Source of the DNA: Septoria linicola
Taxonomy: Eukaryota > Ascomycota > Dothideomycetes > Mycosphaerellales > Mycosphaerellaceae
Length of the DNA: 64,000 nt
Assembly: GCA_024114885.1 (NCBI GenBank)
Contig: CP099420.1
Coordinates: forward strand, 1 to 64,000
Direction of reading: 5' to 3'
In this document: positions 1 through 10,940 of the stretch, piece by piece
How the letters are laid out: each line of letters opens with the position of its first letter
How positions within the stretch are numbered: the stretch's first letter is position 1
Translations under genes and position numbers: made by a program
The notes under the pieces: model-generated
Told to the model about the DNA's origin: nothing
Seen by the model: the letters and a program-made list of their open reading frames with translations, nothing else
Database searches by the model: none

Positions 1-158
1 AACCCTAACCCTAACCCTAACCCTAACCCTAACCCTAACCCTAACCCTAACCCTAACCCTAACCCTAACCCTAACCCTAACCCTAACCCTAACCCTAACC
101 CTAACCCTAACCCTAACCCTAACCCTAACCCTAACCCTAACCCTAACCCTAACCCTAA
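1..158. repeat. Telomere, CCCTAA repeats
   Basis: Twenty-six perfect tandem AACCCT units plus AA. The C-rich strand reads inward, so this is the left chromosome end. The hexamer is the standard telomere repeat of filamentous fungi and many other eukaryotes. No variant units are seen, and the array ends abruptly at a unique GACGAAG junction. Confidence 0.98.
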
Positions 159-626
159 GACGAAGTCCTTAACTCGTAAGTACGCTTAATAGTAGGTAAA
201 GACGAGTAGATAGATATGAAGTCGCGAGTAGAGAAGCGGGTTAAGTAATTAATTCGTAGAAAGAGTTTAGCTAAGGCGCTAAGCTATTTACGAAGATAAC
301 TTAGATTAATAGGACCTCTTCTAATCTGTTTATTTATATCTGTCTCTCGTAACTAGGACTAAGATATCTAGATATAGCTACTAGCTATATTAGAGGTATC
401 GTCCCCTCTCTACTAGTATTCTATATTAGTACTATTATCTAGCTCTAATATTTTAGTTAAGTTCTATCGAGAGTAGTAAAGAGATAATATAGATAGTAGA
501 CGAATAACGACTATTTACCTTAGAGATTAAGAGTATTAGAAAATATAGAACGCGTCGAATAGACTCGTAGAATAAACGTTATTTTAATAAGATATCGAAG
601 GTTTTCTCGCTCGAGCCTTATAGATC
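159..626. other. Telomere-adjacent RIPped DNA, no gene seen
   Basis: TpA-rich sequence with almost no CpA or TpG. I see no family motif on either strand, no RNA gene and no tandem structure. It is probably a decayed subtelomeric repeat. Confidence 0.6.
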
Positions 627-1195
627 GATCCTATAGCCCTAGATATTTTCCTATACGATAGAAGAGGTATAGGAGTATAGAAAGTTATTAAATAGGTTAC
701 TAAATTAACATAGTCTTACTACGCTATCGAGGATAAAAGGAATCGTAATAGAGGAGTCGATAGAGCTACGATAGTCGATCCTATAGCTCTAGATGTTTTC
801 CTATACGATAGAGAAGGTATAGGAGTATAGAAAGTTATCGAACAAGTTACTAAATTAATATAGTCTTACTACGCTATCGAGGATAGAACGAATCGTAATA
901 GAGGAGTCGATAGAGCTACGACGGTCGATCCTATAGCCCTAGATATTTTCCTATACGATAGAGGAGATACGAGAGTATAGAAAGTTATTAAACAAGTTAC
1001 TAAATTAACGTAGTCTTACTACGCTATTAAGGATAGAACGAATCGTAATAGAGGAGTCGATAAGGCTACGACGGTCGATCCTATAGCCTAGGATGTTTTC
1101 CTATATAATAGAGAAGGTATAGGAGTAGAGAAAGTTATCGAACAAGTTACTAAATTAACGTAGTCTTACTATACTATTAAGAGTAAAACGAAGAG
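627..1195. repeat. 150-bp tandem array, about 3.8 units
   Basis: Units begin with GATCCTATAG at positions 627, 777, 927 and 1077, giving an exact 150-bp period; the last unit is incomplete. One related unit occurs in each large-repeat copy, near 7977 (A) and 40371 (B), again starting GATCCTATAG and continuing with a TTTTCCTATACGA block. The array therefore looks like a tandem expansion of one module of the large repeat. A period of exactly 50 codons is compatible with a coding repeat. Openness of the frame is no proof, because TGA is absent from RIPped DNA. Confidence 0.9.
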
Positions 1196-2406
1196 GAGGT
1201 ATTAAAAAGAGAGAGAATCGTCGAATAAGTTACTATATCTATATAGTTTAGTATTAGTATTTAGTCTATCGAAGCCGAGCCTAGTCCGGCCCTAATACCT
1301 ATTAGATATAATATATTAAAGCTCGTCTACAAATTAGCTAGTCGTAGGTATATTAAAGTACCTACTATAACCTAATTAGGACGAAGTCCTACTAACGACT
1401 CGGATCTATAGAGACGGGCTAGCTATCCTATAACGCCTACTACTCGATCTACTACGTAGCGACGTCGACGTATTTATCTTTACCTTTATACGTAGGACCT
1501 ATATTACTAATAAAGACGCTTCGTATAGAGAACCTCTAGTCCTTCTATATAATATCTACGAAGTAGCGCTACGCCTACGTACCTAACTTAGTAACCTAAA
1601 GAGATACGTCTAATTTAGTATCGGCGTCGAAGAGATAGAGGTACTAGCTACCCTCTTATACGCTAGTAACCTTAACGAGCGCTATCGCCTATATATAATT
1701 TACTATATTATCCTACTATAGCTAGTCGTCGATTTTCTCTATACTAGGCTACGCCTAATTAGCCTAATCGAATAGAGCGAGCTATACTATAGAGTCCTAC
1801 CTAAGATGTTTTTTACTAGAGGAATACTAGATTTAATCGACGTAGTCTCGCTCTTAGACGTTATCTTTATAGCCCTACTACTCGCGCTTCTACTTTATAG
1901 ACTTCTACGTAATAACTTAGAGATAAATATAGATAGAGTTACTTATTACGCTATAAGCTTCGATCGCGTCCTATCGGATAGTCTAGAGCTAAGCGGTTAT
2001 ATCGGAATTAGCGTAGGTCGCGCTCGTAAGATAGAGTATAGTCGATATAATTATTATAGAATCTATAAAGCTACTACTATAAGCTATAAATCTAAGAAGA
2101 GTAAGGAACTTCTAGGAGAACGAATAACTTACGTAGTAGACAAGGAGGTCGTCTAGTACTCGCGACTAAGTAATAGTTACTCGAGAGAGGTAGTAGAGCT
2201 TCGCGACGAGTTAGTACTATAGATATTCTAGAGAGCGTAGAAATCGAGAAGTAGAGCTATAATATACTAAGTAGGAGTAAAAGTATAGGTAAGAGAGAGA
2301 GAGATCTAGAAGAGGATAGCTATTAGTATAGAAGAGCTATATAGAGGTCGATAAGAGAGAGGGTAGAAGAGTAGGTAGAGAGTATAAGAGATACGGGACT
2401 TATACC
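1196..2406. other. Degenerate subtelomeric DNA, no recognised gene
   Basis: The longest ATG-started open frame here is at 1806-2156 on the plus strand (116 codons). Its N-terminal third is Leu/Ile-rich and it ends in a Lys-rich stretch. I do not recognise the protein, and its frame continues upstream through TAG codons, so it is more likely a surviving piece of a RIPped frame than a live gene. Confidence 0.5.
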
Positions 2407-2685
2407 TAGCGTATAGACTACGAATTAATCGCGAGTATATATATATAACGCTATATAAGGTAAGTATAAGAGGTAAGCGTAAGAGTATTACTACGATCAT
2501 ATATAGCTAATACGCGCACGCCTTACTAACGCGATATAGGTAGCGTATAGACTACGAATTAATCGCGAGTATATATATATAACGCTATATAAGGTAAGTA
2601 TAAGTATAAGGGGTAAGCGTAAGAGTATTACTACGATTACGTATAGCGGACACGCGCACGCCTTACTAACGCGATATAGGTAGCG
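2407..2685. repeat. 134/140-bp tandem duplication
   Basis: Two adjacent near-identical units start with TAGCGTATAGACTACG at 2407 and 2541. The second is about 6 bp longer because of an extra AGTATA-type insertion in a GTATAAG run. Each contains a run of TA steps and ends with ACGCGCACGCC followed by GCGATATAGG. Retained GCGCACGC makes this patch a little less RIPped than its surroundings. Confidence 0.9.
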
Positions 2686-4135
2686 ATAGAAGCTCTAGGA
2701 CGTTAATTAGAGTATAGCGTACGTAGATAAGATAGCTCGTTTCTTCTAACTTTAACTTCGACTTCTAACCTCTAGTACTACTACGACTATAGACACGAAC
2801 TCTACTCTTTCCGCTATACTAACTATACTACTAGCTCTAGGAATTAGATCTACTCTTATAAGACGCTATATACGATTCCCTCGCCGCTAGTACCTACTAA
2901 CTATCGTAGTAGAGCCTATACCTACCCTCTCTCTATCCGTCGACGATAGCTCCGACTCTAGTAGCTCTACTATAATACGCTACCTACTATAAGTAAGTTC
3001 CTCTCGCGATAGAATATAACTACTACGAAGGAGAAGTCTACTATAGTACGCTATATCGAGATAGTAGCGCTACTACCTATAAATAAGGCTATAGAAAGTA
3101 GTATATACTACTATTTCGAGAAGACTAGTATAAGACTAGTAAAGCTCTAGGAGTAGGAAGGCTATTATAGGTTAGTAAGAAATTTAAGATTTATAAAGAT
3201 TAGAAGCTAGGTTACGCGATCTAGAGAGAGATAAAGTATACTAAGATAGCGTTTCTAGTATAGACGCTCGTAGCTTTACGAGATAACGTCGACGCTACTA
3301 ATAAGGACCGAATCGTCTAAATAGGCTACTATTAGTATATAGAGAAGGGTTTCTATAGCCTCTATAAGGCGATCGTATAGGTAGATTACTTAAAATTAAG
3401 CGTAGTAGAGGCTACTAAGTACTAGAAGCTCGTTACTAAAGCGCTAGGTATAGAAGGCGAGTTCGATCTCTAACTACTTAGTATAGTATACTTAGAGTTA
3501 TAGTAAAGGTAGGTGCTAGGAGGATACGCTCTTCTACGACGAGAGGCGAGATCTGACTATACTATCGAAGAGAAGTAGTAGACGGTACTAACTCCTACGT
3601 AGCGTAGTAGAGCGATTATATAAAGTATAACGGAGGACTTACTATACACTTTTTCGAGACTAAAACGAATTATATAACTAGGTTACTAATAGATAAGTAT
3701 ACTAGTAGGAGCTAAAGATTCAAGAGGCTCTCTCTCTATCTAATCTAATCTACCTTCCTATTCTCGACGTAGCTTCTCGTATAGCGCTCGACGCTAACCC
3801 TCGATAGCGACCTACGCGAATATCGCTTTATAATACGTCTTCTTAGTATATATCGACCGAAATACTATAAAGAGCCTATAGGCAAGTATATACGAGGAGA
3901 GATAACGGAAGATAATATAGAGTAAGCGACTAAAGAAGCGTCGGTTATTAGGACACGACGTCGAGGTATAGATACTTTAGACCGAGGATCCGAATCGATG
4001 AACGTTACTTTCTATATACGGAACCTAAGTAGTATATACTCTAATCTATAATATAGTACTTCGACGGTAGTATAGAATTATCGATAGTAAGTATACGAGT
4101 ATAGAAGTTAAATCTTAAATCTTATCCTTTAATAA
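2686..4135. other. RIPped DNA, nothing identified
   Basis: About 1.45 kb with no readable family motif, no tandem array and no terminal repeats that I could find on either strand. It lies between the tandem duplication and the first pogo-like relic. Confidence 0.5.
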
Positions 4136-4139
4136 CCTA

Positions 4140-5738
4140 ACGTGTTTAAGAAGCGAGTATACTAGTATACTACTTTTATAAAGTAAATAACTTCTATTAT
4201 TAATTTCTTAGGCTATAGGTATTAGAACTATACTAGAGTTAGATCGATGAAATCTCTATAAGTTACTTAATTTAATAGACAAGCCCTTAAGTTATAACCT
4301 CGAATACTATACCTACTATAGGTTAGTCTAGCCCTTAGCTACTTCTTAATCTCTCTAACTAACTATATTATATATTAAGCTTATAATTAAGCTATGTCTC
4401 TTATAGCTAATTTATTAGTATTAATACTAAGAGTAAGCTTAATCTTCTTCCTTAGTACTCTATAGGACTAGAGTTCTATAATAATTGTCTTTATATTATC
4501 GTATATAGCGTAGGGTAATAATATAGCTACCTACGACCTTTAGAACCCTCTTAATAGCCTATTAACTATATTAAGGATTGGACCTAGTAAGCTTCCTTAG
4601 TATCTAATTACCTTGTCCTTAATCTAGCCTATATAGGTATTAACCTACTAAGGGTTATAAGGTATAACTACTAAGCTCTATAATAAAGTAAATAGTAGAG
4701 GAGGTAGTGTTCTTTAACGTAGTATTAGCTTAGATAGTACTACCTATAGGTTTAATAGTACTAAGCTAGAGGCTCTAAATAATACCCTAATAGTAGTAGG
4801 TATAAATAAAGCCTTATAGGTAGGCTAGAGTATTAGTAGGAAGTCTTCTTTAATTAGGTAGTAGTAACTAACTATACTAAGGCTTAGGATACGCTTCGAA
4901 TAGGCCTACTTTAATAGTCTAAGGTAGCTAATATTAAGAGGCGGTAATAGGTAAGAGGAATATAGTAGTATATAGAGTATAACTATACCTTCTTCCTTAT
5001 AGAATAACTTAAACTCCGGCGTTATATAGTAGTAATAACCGTCTAGAATACGCGGTCGCTTCTAACTACTAGTCCTCTATCTAGTATAATTATTATAGTG
5101 TTTAATCTAAGCGACTCTATAATTAAAGAAAGTCTAACCCTTTAGACTAACTCTAAGTTTCTAGGTAGTAGAACTAGGCTCTATTTATTTCCTTACTAGA
5201 GGAGATAACGTATAGAGGGACTAACTACCCTACGCTCTATCGTAGTAACTACCCTTATATTCTAGTAGTATCTACGCTAGAAGCCGCTTTTATCGAAGTT
5301 ATAAAGATTACTCTCTAGAATAACCTTAGAGTCCTTATTCTTTACTCTTCGATACGATAGCCTTCGTAATAGCCGTGTTTCTAGGCCTAGATAGCGTTAG
5401 ATAAAGTTATAGGCCTATCGCTATCTAACCTCTTTTCTATAGCGTTCCCTAAGAATTAAAGAAGCCTATATACGGAGAATAGCCTATATTAACGAATAAC
5501 TACGTGAATCTAGGTCTAATATCCTCCGATAAACTATCTCTTCTTCGATTAGAGCTTAGGCTCTATTTATAGATAGTATTATAGCTTATAGAGGCGTTCC
5601 TTTAAGCCTTCGATTAACTATTATATAGCTGACTCTATAGGCAATTATAGCGCTTCGTACGCTTATAAAGCGACCTGATTACTAATTATAAATAGTACTT
5701 GGAATATACTCTTTATATAGAGGTACTATCGCGTAAAA
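4140..5738 (-). pseudogene. Pogo-like (Fot/Pot-type) DNA transposon relic 1
   Basis: Reading the minus strand through TAA/TAG stops gives a fungal pogo-family DDE transposase. The clearest block, near 5020-5070, reads RILDGYYYYITPEFK, matching the family motif LILDGH.SH.T.EF around the second catalytic Asp. Further blocks match the LL..LD. .CF..LK..Y region and the I.K.DFL region. The relic aligns with pogo relic 2 over most of its length. It stops at GAGGTACTATCGCGTAA, where large-repeat copy A begins, so the transposase N-terminus (right side) is missing. All start codons are lost. The left terminus is approximate. It is a dead copy. Confidence 0.8.
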
Positions 5739-6749
5739 GGGTAGAAGAATAGACGCGTTTAGTAGTAGTAGTAGATACGAGATAGAAGTAGTAGACTAGC
5801 CTATCTAGTATACTCGCTTATTAAATACGTAAGATTTAGATTTAGTTTAATTACTAAATTGAATCGCAAGATTTACTCTAAATACTTAATAATTATCTAT
5901 ATACGTAGTAGTAATAACTTACTCTATAGCGCTATCTACTATAATCTTAGTAATACCTAACTTCTACTAACTTTTAGTATATTTAGACCAAGTTACGGTA
6001 GTGCCGTCGAGCTACGAGCGTGTTAATAGAATAGTACGCCTAGCGCTACTTATCGTACGCTCCGACTTAGCGCTTATTAGTAATATAGATAGTATATTTA
6101 TAGCTATCGATAAGAGTATAGGCTAAGCTTAGCGCTAAGGAGATTAGCGCTACTATTCGAGTACTATCTAGCGCTTACTATAAACTACTAGTAGTTTGCC
6201 TATAGAATCTTGACTATTTATAATCTTTAGAGGCTAAAGTATATAAATTTATTTAACGATAGAATAGATTAAATCCTCTAAATAGCTATTTAGTATTTAA
6301 CTCCTATATATACGCGATAAGACTATATAATATAGAGGAGTTATAGTAGAGAAACCTAACTACGAAGAAGGAAGTAAAGCGAAAGAAGTAGTATAGGAGA
6401 GCTACTATTCGAAAAGGTAACTCGGTAAGGTAGTATAGGTAAGACTACGACTATAGCTTCGAGAGCGATATATAGGGTCTAATAGCGCGTATCTTCTTCC
6501 TACTCGAGAGGAGCTCCTAGCCTTATTACTCTATAACGCTTCTATCTAGACGTCTTCTAGCTAGGGACAAGAGTCGTAGAGCGTACGACTAAGATATTCG
6601 TCGTCTACCTCGAGACCTCGCTAGACTACGAGCCTATATACGTCGGATAGTTCCGAGTCCTTCTAGTCGCCTTCTCCCTTCTAGCTTCCTACCTTAAACT
6701 ACTTATATAGCTACTAGTACCGTAGTCTATACTACGCGAGCGTTAACTA

Positions 6750-6757
6750 CTTCGTCT
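6750..6757. other. Empty target site of the 4.0-kb hAT
   Basis: Copy A reads GCGTTAAC where copy B has the target duplication GTATTAAC on both sides of the 4.0-kb hAT element. The difference is one CG to TA change. This fixes the ends of the element. Confidence 0.9.
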
Positions 6758-7976
6758 AGGCTATAGAAGATCTATCTTTATTATAAGAGACCTTCTATAT
6801 AAGCGCGAAAGCTAGGTACTCGTCGTCGTCGGCGTCTAATAGGCGTATACTATAGAGGTACTAGGTAACCTCTAGACTAGATATAGTATAAGATTAGAAA
6901 TTCTAATACTAAAGGAGGTACTTAGTAATAGTAGCGTTCTAAGTAGAGTTATTCTTATCGAGCTAGCTCTATAGGTTCGGTAGCTCGTAGTAGTAGAGGT
7001 CCTCTTAAAGGATAGCGTCTAGTACGTCTAATACTCGTACCTACTCGAGCGGCTACTTATACTATATCTCTATACGAGCCTATTATACTCGTACTTACCT
7101 AAAGCGGTCTCCTTTACCTAGGTAGGCTACGTCCTAGATATACTAGAACTCTTACTCGTAGTTAGGCTATAGGCTAAGTAGTTAGGTAGGGTCGAGTTAC
7201 GACGTCTATTAATCTAACGCTTAATCGCCGAGGTCGTAGAGCGTAACGGCCTATATAGGCGGCTCGGTACGACTAGCGACGCTATAAGCGTCTTCTTACT
7301 ACTCGACTAGAAATATCTACGTCCTATTATAGTATCGTTTAGTAGCGAGGACTAGATAGGAGTAGAGGACGCTAATTTCGTCGTAAGCTATCGTATAGTA
7401 GTAGGCGTATATACCGACTATAGGAGAGAAGATAGTCGAGTCGATAGAGAGGATCTCTAAGAGACGATATTAGAGACGGTATAGACGTAAAAACGAGCGT
7501 AGAAGTTCTACGTATAGTATATAGGGAGCTATAATACTAATATTAAGTAATCGTAGACGTTCTCTTTCGCTATAAGGCTTAGCGCTAATTCTAGAACTAT
7601 CTTTTCTAACTAGATAGAGACGTAGGTACTTATATCCTAATACAGTATTACTAGTAGCGACGCTAACCTTATATAGCTCGAGTCTAGAGATCCTCTACGA
7701 TTACCTCTATAGAGACCGATCGCGAAGATAGGACCTCGAGATATAGGATATCGTGTATAGTAGGCGTTCCTCTAGCTCGATACGCTTCTATATAATCTCG
7801 TATACCTCCTAGCGGAAGTCTAGACGTATAGAGTAGGGTCCTTTCTAGTAGTAGTAGCGTTCTAGACTACCTAGGGCGGCGCTTCTCTCGCCTAGGCCTA
7901 CCTAGTCTACTCTTCTAATAGACATAGTAGGAGGTAACTAATACTAGAGCGCGAGAGGCGATAGCGCTACTACTAT

Positions 7977-8070
7977 CGATCCTATAGCCCTCGATATTTT
8001 CCTATACGACTCCGAGGATATAAAAGCGTAGAAAGGTATCGAAAAAGTTACTAGATTAATATAGTCTTTC
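7977..8070. repeat. Single 150-bp-array module inside copy A
   Basis: This stretch matches the units of the telomere-proximal array at 627-1195, with the same GATCCTATAGCCCT start, TTTTCCTATACGA block and AAAGTTACTA-GATTAATATAGTCTT block. It is present once here and once in B (40371 onward). It shows that the DNA next to the telomere and the large repeat share ancestry. Confidence 0.8.
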
Positions 8071-10936
8071 TATAATATTAGAGATAGTTACTTTATAGCG
8101 ACTCTCTCGAGTCTATCTCTACGATAGCTACTAGCGACTACGTACGTAACGAGAGCTAGGGGTTCGTATAGAGCTCCTAATCTATCTAGTCTAGGATAGA
8201 GGATTCGCTCGTACTAGGAGTTCGAGAGGGTAGTCCTAGGGTATAAGAGAGAGGACCTCTATAGGTATAAGAGATACTATCGGCTAGGTATAATACTATT
8301 AGGAGGCTTATAGAACTTTCTCGAGAAGTACTCGTCGTATCTAGATATAGTACAGACTACTATCCTCTAGGCTATACTAGTAGGCAAGGTAGTATACGAG
8401 AGGTAGTATAGAGTAGTAGAGGTAAGGTAGAGAGAAATTCTAGAAGGGACGGTATAGTACTCGGCTAGGTAGAGTAGAGAGACTAGAGGTAGGGTAGGTA
8501 AAGTATAGAGCGATAGGATATAGCGCGAATACGTTTAGACATCGAATCCTAGAAGCGATCGACTAAGGATCGTACTTTCGACTCGAGAGGTCGCTTATAT
8601 TGTAAGAGCTCTATAGTAGGAAGGAGCGCTTTTATAGCCTTAAGGATCTTCTAGTCGTATAGGTCTAAGGGTAGTAGCCGTCTAGTAGCTAGAGCGCGAT
8701 AGTAGCGGCCGACGTAGTCTATAATTATATTCTAGTATTCTTATAGTTATAGTTAGTATAGGATTATAGGACGACGCCTAGAGCGGTACTTACCTTTAGC
8801 GATCTAGAGCTACTATAAGCTACGCGAGCCGCTATAGTTAGTAGTAGAAAAGGTTATAAGGTAACGTTAGTAGAGACTACTATAATAATAGAGACATATA
8901 ACGTAGTATTTCTTTAATACTAACTCTCTCCTACGTTACGTACGAGAGAGGACGTAGTAGAGGTAATAGCTAATCTGTATATAATTTCTAGACCGTTAGG
9001 AGGTAGTAAGAGACGATAGCGATCGATTACGTACCTAGGTATAGTCTCTTATATAAATAGTATATCCGCGTCTAGAGTAGGCTCGTAGATACTATACTAG
9101 TACGCTAGTTCGCCTAGAAATATCGTAAACGACTAGCGAGGATAGTTAGTACGTAAGTAGAAGGAGGAGAGTATAGTAGTATATAGAAGATCGTATACTT
9201 CTATAAGGAGTAGAGGTAGCGATAAGGACACTTACTCTAGTATAGAGATAAGGGCGTATTAGAGATAGGCTAAATAGCGCGATACGATTATCGCGCTCGA
9301 CTATCTTATAGTATATCGTATACGACTTCGAGATAGCCTATAGGCCTTCGTAACTACTAGTCGGAGGCATATTAGAGGTATAGGACGTAAGGAGAGTATA
9401 CCGTTAAAGGTAATAGCGACTAGAGTATAGCGCGCCTAATATAGATATATATATAGGGCCGAGACGCGGCCTAGCTCGAAGCGAGACGGAGAGGGCACTA
9501 GTCGAGAAAGGGTTAGTAGACGATCGACCTAACGAGAGAGGATCTATCTACGATACTCGGATCCTCGTAGTACTATCGTCGTCTCTCGATCTATAACGGT
9601 ACGATAGCGTATATAATCGAGATCTCGAAGAGGAAGGAAGAGCGAGGTAGAATAGAGATATAACGTAGGCGAGAAGCGAAGAGGTAGGATAATATTACGC
9701 TCTATCTAGTTCGTCTACTATAGATAGGAGCCTTAGCTCGACTCTCGTATACGCTACTCGCGAGAGATAGTAATTAGATATAGTATCTACGATATCTATA
9801 TACTAATAGTACGAGTATCCTTATCGAGTACTATATACTATTTAATTATATAGGTATTAAACTAGTTAGATACGTTAGTAGAAGGATACGTAATATAGAG
9901 TTACTATTCTATAATCGACGCCGTACGCTACTATAGGCTAGTAAGTCCGTACTCGTTATAGAGAAATAAGAGTACTAAGATAATAGCGTATAGCTCCTTA
10001 ATAACCTAGGAGTAGTTAGGTCTCTCTATAGGATAACTAGACGAGAGAGGGTAGATAGAAGACCGCTCTAGATATAGAGTATATAAAGGAGTATAGTACT
10101 ACTAGTATACTCTTATAAGCTTATTAAACTTTTATAGGCTTCTATATACTTTACTTACGAGCCTCGTTAACTACGAGTTATAGAGGCTATATCGCTCCTA
10201 ATAGTTATAAGCTAAGATAAGCTCGAAGTTATTCTATACCTAGTAAATTAGGTACGGAATATAGTTCTACTAGTAAAATATATTACGAAACGCCTAAGCG
10301 TTAATCTAAGAAAGACTATAGTCGACGCGTACGATCTAGGAGTACGATCGTAACTAGTACTTCTAATATTTAAAGACAGCGATAGCTTATAGAGAAGAGC
10401 TATAGTCGCGATCGGAGTAGGAGAGCGATTATTTTCGTTTAGTAATATAGGACGATAGAGATAACTAGCTAGGAGAGGAAGATAGAACGGGTAGAGAGGA
10501 TAGGTACGATATCGTAGAAAACGATAGTCCTAAGTAGAATAATAAGAGATCGAAGAGACGAGGCGCGTAGTAGAATACTAGAGTAGAGTAAGAAAGGTCG
10601 AGATTAAGGAGCGACGTATAAGATACCTTTAGTAGAGGACTACTACTTATAGACTTAGGCACTAAGTACGAGCGCGTAATAAGTTTAGACCTCCTACTAC
10701 GAGAGTACTCGTAGAGATTATATTTAATCTCTCTATTTTTATAATAGACGTAGTCGTCTCTACTATCGAGTACCTAATCGAGGATAACGCGTTAATAGCG
10801 AGGCTAGATAAAATAGGACCGTATATCCTAGTCTATATAGGTCTTAGTCGTAGTAATAGATCCTATAGAGGTATATTTATATAAGATAATAGCCTCGCTA
10901 GGTAGACTATTCTAACCTACGCGACCGGACTCTTAG

Positions 10937-10940
10937 CTAT
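10937..10940. other. Empty target site of the Gypsy element
   Basis: Copy A reads TCTTAGCTATAGCCGAGG without interruption. In copy B the same sequence is split, with CTAT at 43331-43334 and again at 56582-56585. This pins the outer ends of the two LTRs. Confidence 0.88.

Noticed and set aside
1806..2156. 116-codon ATG-started frame as a live gene
   Set aside because: No recognised domain. The frame continues upstream through TAG codons in the same style, so it is a piece of RIPped sequence that happens to lack stops.
2306..2500. 64-codon minus-strand frame
   Set aside because: Overlaps the tandem duplication and has Tyr/Leu/Ile/Ser-rich composition typical of TA-rich noise.
10465..10662. 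Open minus frame as the start of a gene divergent from a plus-strand frame after 10725
   Set aside because: Both directions look open once TAA and TAG are ignored, but so does every frame in DNA without TGA. No family motif supports either.
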